64,000 nucleotides of DNA from Rhodospirillales bacterium (GTDB lineage Bacteria; Pseudomonadota; Alphaproteobacteria; Rhodospirillales; WMHbin7). Within the stretch, counting starts at the first letter, position 1, and each line of letters opens with the position of its first letter. Shown here one piece after another: positions 8,693-15,931 of the stretch. A program made the translations under genes and the position numbers. A model generated the notes under the pieces. It searched no databases. It was not told the DNA's origin and saw nothing but the letters and a program-made list of their open reading frames with translations. The stretch is from NCBI GenBank assembly GCA_016215555.1, contig JACRJC010000023.1, positions 1 to 64,000 of the forward strand. Reading direction: 5' to 3'.

Positions 8693-8732
8693 CCGAAAAA
8701 AAGAGGGGGACGGCACGAATGCCGCCCCCCCC
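8693..8732 (-). terminator. Intercistronic terminator or processing hairpin between norB and norQ
   Basis: On the minus strand a stem of about 10 bp (GGGGG-CGGCA / TGCCG-T-CCCCC with a TTCG tetraloop) is followed by TC and a run of seven T. It has every mark of a Rho-independent terminator, yet sits between norB and norQ of one apparent operon. Partial read-through would make norCB message more abundant than norQDEF. Confidence 0.8.
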
Positions 8733-8746
8733 ACGCACACGGTATT

Positions 8747-10093
8747 CTACTCGGCGGCGGCCAGGCCGGTCCGACCCGCCGCCGTCTGACGACGGCCGGG
8801 AACGGCCAGCGACCAGACGATCATCACAACGCCCAGCAGGGTCGCAACACCGGCGCCAAGACGGAACCAGTAGAACAAGCCGAGCTGTTCTTGCACTTCC
8901 ATGAAATTCATGCCCATCACGCGCTGGAGATGCGTTTGCACGACGCCGGCGAAGGTGAGCGAGAAGGTCATGAAGGCTACGCCGCCCGAGGTGATCCAGA
9001 AGCCCCACATGTTAAGCAGCTGATTGTAGGGTTCGCGCTTCAGGATGTTCGGCATGGCATAGGTGAACATGGCGATGTTCAGCATGACATAGGCGCCGTA
9101 GAAGGCCAAATGGCCGTGCGCCGCCGTCACTTGCGTGCCATGCGTATAGTAGTTGATGGGGGCCAGGGTATGCATGAAGCCCCAGACGCCGGCTCCGAAA
9201 AAGGCGAAGGTCGAGCAGCCCAGAGACCACAGCAACGCCGCCTTGTTGGGATGCGAACGTCCCCCTTTCCACACCATGTAGAAGGTGAAGATGACCAAGG
9301 AGAAGAAGGGGGCGACTTCCAGCGCCGAGAAGATCGAGCCGATCCACTGCCAGTAAGCGGGGGTGCCGATCCAGTAGTAATGGTGGCCCGTGCCCAGAAT
9401 GCCGGTGAACAAGGTCAGCGCGATGATGACATAAAGCCACTTCTCGACCACTTCGCGATCGACGCCGGTCATCTTGATCATCAGGAAGGCCAGAACCGAA
9501 GCCATGACCAGTTCCCACACGCCTTCGACCCACAGATGAACGACCCACCACCAGAACATCTTGTCCAGCACCAGGTTCGAGGGGTTGTAGAGCGAGAAGA
9601 GGAAGAAGATGGCGATGCCCCACAGGCCCAGCAGCAAGACGGTGGTGATAGCCGTCTTGCGGCCTTTCAGCACCGTCATCGAAGCGTTGTAGAGGAACAT
9701 CAAGGCGACGACGACGATGGCCAGCTTGATCCATAAGGGCTGTTCCAGGAACTCGCGTCCCTCATGGATGCCGAACAGATAGCCGACCACGGCGGCGGCG
9801 GCTCCGAACAAGAACAGCCAGAACTGCAAGATTGCCAGCTTGGGGCTGTGCAACTCGCATTCCGATTCCTCGGGAATCAGGTAATAGGCACAACCGAAGA
9901 AGCCCATCAGCAGCCAGACGATCAGGGCATTGGTGTGGATCATGCGCAGGATGTTGAAGGGAACCAGGTCGGCCAGGAAATTGGGCATGACCACCACGGT
10001 TCCAAGCAGAACCCCGAAGAGCACCTGGGCGACGAAGAGGGCGAGCGCCCCCGCGAAGTAATACATCGCCACTTTTTGCGATTCGTATTTCAT
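8747..10093 (-). CDS. norB: Nitric oxide reductase large subunit NorB
   Basis: Catalytic subunit of cytochrome c-dependent nitric oxide reductase (2 NO to N2O) in the inner membrane. The 448-residue protein has twelve predicted helices and the haem-copper oxidase fold with non-haem iron. Ligand histidines are seen in RMIHTN (low-spin haem, near 53), HLWVEGVWE (iron site with the two NorB glutamates, near 200), GTGHHYYWIG (iron, near 250) and HGTQVTAAHGHLAFYG (haems b3 and b). It has no quinol-oxidase N-terminal extension, so it is the cNor type paired with NorC 22 bases upstream. Confidence 0.96.
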   Translation of the reverse strand: MKYESQKVAMYYFAGALALFVAQVLFGVLLGTVVVMPNFLADLVPFNILRMIHTNALIVWLLMGFFGCAYYLIPEESECELHSPKLAILQFWLFLFGAAAAVVGYLFGIHEGREFLEQPLWIKLAIVVVALMFLYNASMTVLKGRKTAITTVLLLGLWGIAIFFLFSLYNPSNLVLDKMFWWWVVHLWVEGVWELVMASVLAFLMIKMTGVDREVVEKWLYVIIALTLFTGILGTGHHYYWIGTPAYWQWIGSIFSALEVAPFFSLVIFTFYMVWKGGRSHPNKAALLWSLGCSTFAFFGAGVWGFMHTLAPINYYTHGTQVTAAHGHLAFYGAYVMLNIAMFTYAMPNILKREPYNQLLNMWGFWITSGGVAFMTFSLTFAGVVQTHLQRVMGMNFMEVQEQLGLFYWFRLGAGVATLLGVVMIVWSLAVPGRRQTAAGRTGLAAAE

Positions 10094-10115
10094 GTGAATA
10101 CCTTTCTCTCTGGGC

Positions 10116-10565
10116 TCAGCCGCTGACCTGAGGGGGCCATTTCTGGGTATCGATCTCGCTTGTCCATTTCAGGAAATCGACCAGTTGGTCCAGCTCGGAT
10201 TCGTTGATGTTGAAATGCGGCATCTGGCGCCGGCCGGCGATGCCGGTGGGCTGGTTCTTGATCCAGGCCTTCAGCGCATCGCGGGCGCCATCGGGCGATT
10301 CCAGGCCGCCGAAGCGCACCCAGACATTGCCGAGCTCGGGGGCGAAATAAGCGCCCTCGCCCAACAGCGTGTGGCAATCGATGCAGGCATGGCGCTCCCA
10401 GATATGCTTGCCGGCGGCGACCGACGGCGTTACCGGATTGGCGGCGGCAATGGCGTTGGCCTTGGTCACGCTATGGGCGACAAGGCCCACGAAAATGACG
10501 AAGAAGAATACGGTACCCCCGAAGAAGATATTGCGGGCCGCGGATTTTGTCAGCGTTTCGGACAT
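10116..10565 (-). CDS. norC: Nitric oxide reductase cytochrome c subunit NorC
   Basis: A 149-residue membrane-anchored monohaem cytochrome c that passes electrons to NorB. One N-terminal membrane helix (residues ~13-32) is followed by a periplasmic domain with the haem site CIDCH near residue 62 and the NorC signature HTLLGEGAYFAPELGNVW. The axial methionine is probably that in RQMPHFNI near 117. It is the first gene of norCBQDEF; a Fnr/Dnr-type box lies about 100 bases upstream. Confidence 0.95.
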   Translation of the reverse strand: MSETLTKSAARNIFFGGTVFFFVIFVGLVAHSVTKANAIAAANPVTPSVAAGKHIWERHACIDCHTLLGEGAYFAPELGNVWVRFGGLESPDGARDALKAWIKNQPTGIAGRRQMPHFNINESELDQLVDFLKWTSEIDTQKWPPQVSG

Positions 10566-10658
10566 TTCGGCTCCTTTACGTGCATGTCATCGTCCAGGAC
10601 AAAGCCCATCCGGCTTTGCCCATTCCTGCAGGACTAACCTTCTTTGGCCTACAGTTCC

Positions 10659-10672
10659 TTAACCTTGGTCAA
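10659..10672 (-). promoter_or_regulatory. Fnr/Dnr-type operator upstream of norC
   Basis: The 14-base site TTAACCTTGGTCAA fits the Crp/Fnr consensus TTGAT-N4-ATCAA with inverted half-sites (TTAAC / GTCAA). Its centre is 100 bases before the norC start, where such a box usually lies in denitrifiers. It also lies just past the stop of the DsrC-like gene. Binding by one of the three local Crp/Fnr proteins is inferred. Confidence 0.75.
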
Positions 10673-10679
10673 GTCTGAG

Positions 10680-10988
10680 TTACCCCGTGCTCCAGGCCCG
10701 GGGGCGCTTCATGCCGGCGATCTTGCAGGCTTGCTGCACATAGCCATAGGGGAACAGTTCAAAGACGCGGTTGCGTCCGGCTCCGCATTCGTCGCGCAGA
10801 TGCTTCATGACATGGCGGACGTCGGGAGCGATCCGATGCTGGCGCAGATAGTCGCGCATGAAACGGATGGCTGCCCAGTGTTCTTCTGACAGCTCGACCC
10901 CTTCGCGGCCCGCAAGTTCCCTGGCCACATCATCGTTCCAATCGTCGGGTTCCAACAAATAACCTTCGGCGTCCGTCTTGAGATTCAT
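10680..10988 (-). CDS. DsrC/TusE-family protein lacking the terminal cysteine
   Basis: A 102-residue DsrC/TusE/RspA-fold protein. The family C-terminal arm is present (YVQQACKIAGMKRPRAWSTG): the upstream cysteine (CysB) is kept in QACKIAG, but the position 11 residues later, where DsrC and TusE carry the sulfur-accepting CysA, is tryptophan. Hence neither the DsrC trisulfide chemistry nor TusE persulfide relay is expected. Homologues without CysA have been proposed to be regulatory. A good ribosome site (GGAG, 7 bases before the ATG) supports the start. It lies upstream of norC on the same strand, so it may belong to nitrogen-oxide respiration. Confidence 0.85.
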   Translation of the reverse strand: MNLKTDAEGYLLEPDDWNDDVARELAGREGVELSEEHWAAIRFMRDYLRQHRIAPDVRHVMKHLRDECGAGRNRVFELFPYGYVQQACKIAGMKRPRAWSTG

Positions 10989-11050
10989 GGATGGGCTCCA
11001 CGCGTTGAATGAATATCAGCGCACTCTAATCTTTCCTATCGTCGTCAGCC

Positions 11051-12418
11051 ATGATGATGGTCAAGCTTTGGTATTCATGTTTCTTGATGGAAGTCAAGGC
11101 CTTGGCGGGCATCTGGGCCCATTCTTCACCCATGATGTCGGGACATGCCCTTGATAACGGTGATTTGGAGACCCCGGCCCTGCAAACCAGGCAGGGTGCG
11201 CTGATCCGGATTCGCTGGCTGGCCGTCGGCGGACAATTGGTGACCATCATCGTCGTTCAGAACGCGATCGGCGAATTGCCCTTATGGCCGGTATTGGGAA
11301 CAGTGGCCGCTTCGGCGGCGCTGAATGCGCTGCTGACCATCGGCAATTTTGCAAGACGCATCGACGAGAACAGTGCTGCTCTCCATCTGGCCTTCGACAC
11401 GGTTCAACTGGCGACGCTGCTTTGGCTGACCGGCGGCCTTAGCAATCCTTTCGCCCTATTCCTTCTCGCCCCCGTGACCGTCGGCGCCGCCATTCTGACC
11501 GTGCGCAAACTGGCGATGCTGGTGGGATTGGCGGTGGCGGCCCTGTCGGTTATCGGCATATGGTCCTGGCGGCTCCCCCTGGCGCACGAAACCAACGACC
11601 TCTATCTCATCGGCACCTGGCTGGCCATGCTGTTGGGCGTCGTCTTTGTCGCCTTCTTCACCTGGAGCATGGCTGAAGAAGCCCGCAACACGGCCAGCGC
11701 CTATTCCGAAGCCCGGGTGGCGCTGGCCCAGGAGGAAAGAATGGCCGAAGTCGGCGCCCTCGCCGCAGCCGTGGCCCATGAAGTGAACACGCCGCTGGCC
11801 ACCGTCTGCCTGGTCGCCAATGAGATCGCCGACCAACTGCCGAAGGACAATCCCTTGCAATCCGATCTGCAGCTGCTGATCGGGCAAGCCAACCGCTGCC
11901 GGGACACGCTGTCCAAAATGACGTCTCGCAAGGAACGCGACAATGTCGTTGAGCAGGAACGCATTCCGCTGCCTTCACTTGTCGAAATGGCGGCCCAGTT
12001 GCATAGCGATCATTCGAACATACCCGTCTATTTCGACCATCACGCCGAAGCCGAAGGCAGCGACATGCCTGCGCCATGGGTCGATCGCAAGCTCGAAATC
12101 CTCCATGGGCTTAGCAATTTCATCCACAATGCCCTGCAATTCGCCGCCTCCCGGGTCGAAATCGACACCTCATGGAACCAAACGTCATATTCGGTGCGCA
12201 TTGCCGACGACGGACCCGGCTTTCCCTCGAATATATTGCCCAAGCTGGGAGAACCCTATGTTTCTGGCCGGCATGAGGGAGCTGATGCCCATCTGGGCCT
12301 TGGCATCTTCATCGCCAAATCCCTGCTGTCCAGAACCAAGGCCGAAGTCTTGATTCGCAATCTTGAGGAGGGGGGGGCGGAGGTCCTGATCGTTTGGAAG
12401 AGGCCAAAACAGACATGA
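11051..12418 (+). CDS. regB: Redox-sensing histidine kinase RegB/PrrB/ActS family
   Basis: A 455-residue membrane kinase of the global redox system. Six predicted N-terminal helices include the quinone-sensing signature GGLSNPFALFLLAPV (near residue 135). The H-box is AHEVNTPLATV (histidine near 242). A cysteine in QANRCRDTL (near 283) sits where RegB carries its redox-active cysteine. The ATPase domain shows DDGPGFPS and GLGIFIAKSLL. RegB usually phosphorylates RegA when the quinone pool is reduced. The N-terminus is uncertain: the first 28 residues are atypical, and a start near 11132 is possible. The stop overlaps regA by four bases (ATGA). Confidence 0.92.
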   Translation: MMMVKLWYSCFLMEVKALAGIWAHSSPMMSGHALDNGDLETPALQTRQGALIRIRWLAVGGQLVTIIVVQNAIGELPLWPVLGTVAASAALNALLTIGNFARRIDENSAALHLAFDTVQLATLLWLTGGLSNPFALFLLAPVTVGAAILTVRKLAMLVGLAVAALSVIGIWSWRLPLAHETNDLYLIGTWLAMLLGVVFVAFFTWSMAEEARNTASAYSEARVALAQEERMAEVGALAAAVAHEVNTPLATVCLVANEIADQLPKDNPLQSDLQLLIGQANRCRDTLSKMTSRKERDNVVEQERIPLPSLVEMAAQLHSDHSNIPVYFDHHAEAEGSDMPAPWVDRKLEILHGLSNFIHNALQFAASRVEIDTSWNQTSYSVRIADDGPGFPSNILPKLGEPYVSGRHEGADAHLGLGIFIAKSLLSRTKAEVLIRNLEEGGAEVLIVWKRPKQT

Positions 12419-12945
12419 GCGCAGGCGTGAAGCTATTGCTGGTCGATGACGACGACCCTTTCCGTCAAAGCCTGGCCCGGGCCATGGAACGTCGAGGATT
12501 TGCCGTGCAGTCAGCCGCTTCGATTGCCGAAGCGTTGCAAATGTCGCAAGCCGAAGCGCCTGATTATGCCGTCATCGATTTGCGGCTTGGCGACGGCAAT
12601 GGATTGGAACTGGTCAAACTGATGCGGCGGTTCTTGCCCAAATTGCGGGTGGTGCTGCTGACCGGCTATGGCAACATCGCTTCGGCCGTGTCGGCCGTCA
12701 AGGCCGGCGCCGTCGATTATCTGCCCAAACCGGTGGATCCCGACCGCTTGAAAGCTGTTCTGGTCGGTGAAACAACGCAGGCCGACGACATCTCACAAGA
12801 ACCGATGACGCCCGAGCGTGTGCGCTGGGAACATATTCAACGCGTCTTCGACGAGACCGGCAACAATGTCTCGGAGACTGCCCGGCTTTTGAAAATGCAC
12901 CGCCGCACGCTTCAACGTATCTTGAACAAACACGCGCCGGACTGA
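12415..12945 (+). CDS. regA: Response regulator RegA/PrrA/ActR family
   Basis: A 176-residue two-domain regulator: a receiver (DDDDP acidic pocket, phospho-acceptor Asp in VIDLRLGDGNGLEL near 56, Lys in LPKPVD near 105) and a C-terminal Fis-type helix-turn-helix (VSETARLLKMHRRTLQRIL) that is nearly invariant in the RegA family. RegA controls respiration, denitrification, photosynthesis and fixation genes in relatives. The start is coupled to regB by ATGA. The position between nor and nar operons suggests direct redox control of both (inference). Confidence 0.95.
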   Translation: MSAGVKLLLVDDDDPFRQSLARAMERRGFAVQSAASIAEALQMSQAEAPDYAVIDLRLGDGNGLELVKLMRRFLPKLRVVLLTGYGNIASAVSAVKAGAVDYLPKPVDPDRLKAVLVGETTQADDISQEPMTPERVRWEHIQRVFDETGNNVSETARLLKMHRRTLQRILNKHAPD

Positions 12946-12966
12946 ACGCCGCCCATTGAAAAAGAA

Positions 12967-12993
12967 AACGCCGGAGAATGATTCTCCGGCGTT
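12967..12993. terminator. Bidirectional terminator between regA and narI
   Basis: A perfect 13-bp inverted repeat, AACGCCGGAGAAT and its complement around a single base, lies 22 bases after the regA stop, and about 97 bases past the convergent narI stop. The A-rich left flank gives T residues on the minus strand, so it can end both transcripts. Confidence 0.8.
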
Positions 12994-13089
12994 ATCGTTT
13001 GCGCTCCGTTCGGAGGGAACGGGGGAGTGGACGGAGTGCACGCGATCTTCAGCGGCCGGTCAACTCCGCTGAAGGATTGCTTGGGGAGG

Positions 13090-13779
13090 TCAGACCGCCC
13101 TTCTTTTGGCCCGCACGATCTGGTAGGCACGGCCGAGATAGCCGATCGGAGCGCTCCAGATATGTACGAGGCGGGTAAAGGGAAAGAGCAGGAACATGGT
13201 CAGAGCCGCCACGATATGCAGCTTGTAAACCGAACTGACCCCTTCCAGCAGGCTGGGATCGGGGCGGAAGTAAATCATGCTTTGCACCCATTCCGCCAAG
13301 GCGATCATGACCGCCGCATCGCCCTCACTGGCATGATGGATCGAAGTGGGAATGGTCGATAGACCCAAGGTCAGCGTCAGCAGGATCCAAGTCAGGATGA
13401 ACAGGTCGCGCCCACGTCCGGCAGCGCGGACACGGCGGTTGCTCATCCGCCGCAACCACAAGATTAGGCCGCCGATGAAGGCCAGGCCGCCGAAGACAGC
13501 GCCCGCCAGGATCGCCATCCATTGGTGCGACAGATCGGAAACGCCCAGGGACATGAAAACGTGATGCGGCGTCAGCAGGCCGGCGGCATGGCCAAAGAAG
13601 ATGGCCAGAACGCCGATATGAAAGAAATTGCTGGCCAGTCGCATGCCCGACTTGGACAGGAACTGCGTCGAATCGGCTTTCCAACTGTATTGCTCGTGGT
13701 CGAAGCGCACCCAGCTGCCGATCAGGAAGATGGCCAGCGCCAGATAGGGATAGGCTCCGAAGAAGAATTTCTCGATCAT
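13090..13779 (-). CDS. narI: Respiratory nitrate reductase gamma subunit NarI
   Basis: A 229-residue membrane dihaem cytochrome b with five predicted helices that takes electrons from quinol to NarH. Axial histidines are visible in FFHIGVLAIFFGHAAGLL (haem ligands near 53 and 63) and in the C-terminal half (SVYKLHIVAA and FTRLVHIWSAP). The ATG at 13779 with TAGGAG upstream is preferred over a longer frame that would overlap narJ. It is last gene of narK1-narK2-narGHJI. Confidence 0.94.
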   Translation of the reverse strand: MIEKFFFGAYPYLALAIFLIGSWVRFDHEQYSWKADSTQFLSKSGMRLASNFFHIGVLAIFFGHAAGLLTPHHVFMSLGVSDLSHQWMAILAGAVFGGLAFIGGLILWLRRMSNRRVRAAGRGRDLFILTWILLTLTLGLSTIPTSIHHASEGDAAVMIALAEWVQSMIYFRPDPSLLEGVSSVYKLHIVAALTMFLLFPFTRLVHIWSAPIGYLGRAYQIVRAKRRAV

Positions 13780-13790
13780 GACGTCGTCTC

Positions 13791-14363
13791 CTAATCGATC
13801 AAGGCGCCGCAGGCGGATTGACAAGCTTCCTTTGATGGCCTGATTTCATCGGGCGTTTCGGTACAACCCGACAGGTCGGCCAAAATGCGCAAGGGCGCAT
13901 GCCAGGCACTGCCCGCTTTCTCAAGATTGGCGGCCAGAACGACCAGCACACGACCGGCCTGGTTGAGAAAGGCCTGAGCCTCGCCCTCGGGCAGGGTGTG
14001 CAGGAATTCCAACACCAGCGGCAGATAATCGGGCAATTCATGGTCCGGCAGTTCAAGCCCGTGCTGGCGATAAAGTTCGGTCAGCTCGATCAGGGCCGGA
14101 CCGCGATTCCTGTCATCGCCGCACAGATGATGCGTCAAGTGCAGGCTGTGGTCGGGATTGAGGTCGAAGGTCTGAACATACTCGCCTTCCAAATCCAACA
14201 ACTCGATGCTGCGCAAATAGGCGATGAAATTGGATAGGCGCTTGGTGTTGTCGGCGCTTAACCCCGGCTTGTCAGCAAGGCGTTTTTCGATTTCATCCAG
14301 GCTTTCCAGCAAGGCCGCCGTCGGATAGTCAAGAAGCACGGATAGGAGTTTATAATGCGTCAT
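13791..14363 (-). CDS. narJ: Nitrate reductase assembly chaperone NarJ
   Basis: A 190-residue all-helical chaperone of the TorD/DmsD/NarJ family that binds the NarG N-terminus and guides molybdenum cofactor insertion; it is not part of the final enzyme. The start MTHYKLLSVLLDYP matches the family (LLxYP motif), and the signature HSLHLTHHLCGDDRNRG follows near 80. AGGAG precedes the ATG at 14363; an upstream in-frame extension to 14507 lies inside narH and is rejected. Confidence 0.93.
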   Translation of the reverse strand: MTHYKLLSVLLDYPTAALLESLDEIEKRLADKPGLSADNTKRLSNFIAYLRSIELLDLEGEYVQTFDLNPDHSLHLTHHLCGDDRNRGPALIELTELYRQHGLELPDHELPDYLPLVLEFLHTLPEGEAQAFLNQAGRVLVVLAANLEKAGSAWHAPLRILADLSGCTETPDEIRPSKEACQSACGALID

Positions 14364-14373
14364 CGGTTCTCTC

Positions 14374-15918
14374 CTATTCCGCTGCGTCGGCTGGCGAGTC
14401 GAGATTCTCAACCGCCTGTTTGCGCCGCTCGGGGAACAGCGACCAGCCATTGGCGCCCGACGAACCGGTATTGCCGAAGGCAAAGCCGTTTTGTCCCTGG
14501 AAACCATGGAAGTCTTGAAGATTCTGCTCGGCCTGGCTGGTCGGAATCACAAAGCGGTCCTCGTAATTGGCGATGGCCAACAATTGGTACATGTCCTGGG
14601 CTTGCTGTTCGGTCATGCCGACGGCGGCCAGCGGCCTGGGATCGGCCTTGCCCTCGACATGGATCGAACGCTGGTAACTGCGCATGGCGATCATGCGGTT
14701 CAGCGCCTTCAGAACCGGCTCGGTCTTTCCTGCTGTCAGCAGATTGGCCAGATACTGAAGCGGCATGCGCAGCGCCGTGCTGACCGGCAGGCAACCGTCC
14801 GGCGTGGTCGGCAGCCGGCCTTGGTCGATCTGCGACTGAACCGGCGAGAGGGGCGGCACATACCAGACCATGGGCAGGGTGCGGAATTCCGGATGCATCG
14901 GGAAGGCGATCCGCCACTCGACGGCCATCTTGTAGATGGGCGAGTCCTGGGCGGCCTTGATCCAATTGTCGGGAATGCCCTGCTCGCGTGCCTGGCGGAT
15001 GACTTCCGGATCGTTCGGGTCCAGGAAGATCGACAGGTGCGATTCATAGATATCCTGCTCGTTGGCTGTCGAGGCCATGGCTTCGATCTTGTCGGCATCG
15101 TAAAGCATGATGCCGTTCGAGCGGATGCGGCCCACGCAAGATTCCGAGCAAACGGTGGGCATGCCGGACTCGACGCGGGGATAGCAGCCGATGCATTTCT
15201 CGGCCTTGCCGGACTCCCAGTTGTAGAACACCTTCTTGTAGGGGCAAGACGAGATGCACATGCGCCAGCCGCGACACTTGTCCTGATCGACCAGGACGAT
15301 GCCGTCTTCTTCGCGCTTGTAGATCGAACCCGATGGGCATGCGGCCACGCAGGCCGGGTTCAAGCAGTGATTGCAGATGCGCGGCAGATACATATGGAAG
15401 GTATTTTCGAAGGCCTTGTAGATTTCCTTCTCAATGCCCCTGAAATTCGCATCCTGCGAGCGCTTCTCGAATTCACCGGCCAGATCGTCTTCCCAATTCG
15501 GACCCCAATGGATTTTTTCCATTCTTTCGCCGGTAATCTGCGAGATCGGCCTGGCCGTCGGCGCCGCCTCGCTCAGGGGCGCCGTTTGCAGTTTGGCATA
15601 GTCGAAGGTGAAGGGTTCGTAATAATCGTCGATCTCGGGCAGGTCGGGATTGAGAAAAATATTGGCCAGCCGGCTGGTGCGGCTGCCCGACCTCAGCTTC
15701 AGGCGCCCCATCTCGACGATCCAACCGCCGTTCCACTTCTTCTGGTTCTCCCACTGCTTGGGATAGCCGACACCGGGCTTGGATTCGACGTTGTTGAACC
15801 AGGCATATTCGACGCCCTTGCGGTTGGTCCAGACGTTCTTGCAAGTCACCGAGCAGGTATGGCACCCGATGCACTTGTCGAGGTTGAAGACCATTGCGAA
15901 CTGAGCACGGATTTTCAT
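14374..15918 (-). CDS. narH: Respiratory nitrate reductase beta subunit NarH
   Basis: A 514-residue iron-sulfur subunit that carries electrons from NarI to NarG. Four cysteine clusters are visible: CIGCHTCSVTC near residue 16, CNHCLNPACVAACPSG near 183, CRGWRMCISSCPYKK (a Trp in the second position gives the 3Fe-4S cluster) near 216, and CIGCYPR with CSESCVGR near 243-260. Length and order match the NarH family. It starts 13 bases after narG. Confidence 0.96.
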   Translation of the reverse strand: MKIRAQFAMVFNLDKCIGCHTCSVTCKNVWTNRKGVEYAWFNNVESKPGVGYPKQWENQKKWNGGWIVEMGRLKLRSGSRTSRLANIFLNPDLPEIDDYYEPFTFDYAKLQTAPLSEAAPTARPISQITGERMEKIHWGPNWEDDLAGEFEKRSQDANFRGIEKEIYKAFENTFHMYLPRICNHCLNPACVAACPSGSIYKREEDGIVLVDQDKCRGWRMCISSCPYKKVFYNWESGKAEKCIGCYPRVESGMPTVCSESCVGRIRSNGIMLYDADKIEAMASTANEQDIYESHLSIFLDPNDPEVIRQAREQGIPDNWIKAAQDSPIYKMAVEWRIAFPMHPEFRTLPMVWYVPPLSPVQSQIDQGRLPTTPDGCLPVSTALRMPLQYLANLLTAGKTEPVLKALNRMIAMRSYQRSIHVEGKADPRPLAAVGMTEQQAQDMYQLLAIANYEDRFVIPTSQAEQNLQDFHGFQGQNGFAFGNTGSSGANGWSLFPERRKQAVENLDSPADAAE

Positions 15919-15931
15919 GGCTTTCTCCTCG

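Noticed and set aside
8891-9736. Plus-strand 281-codon frame opposite norB
   Set aside because: His/Glu/Gly-rich shadow of the conserved NorB helices, without a ribosome site.
10989-11010. Fnr-like sequence TTGAATGAATATCA before the DsrC-like gene
   Set aside because: The half-sites are separated by one base too many and the right half is incomplete.
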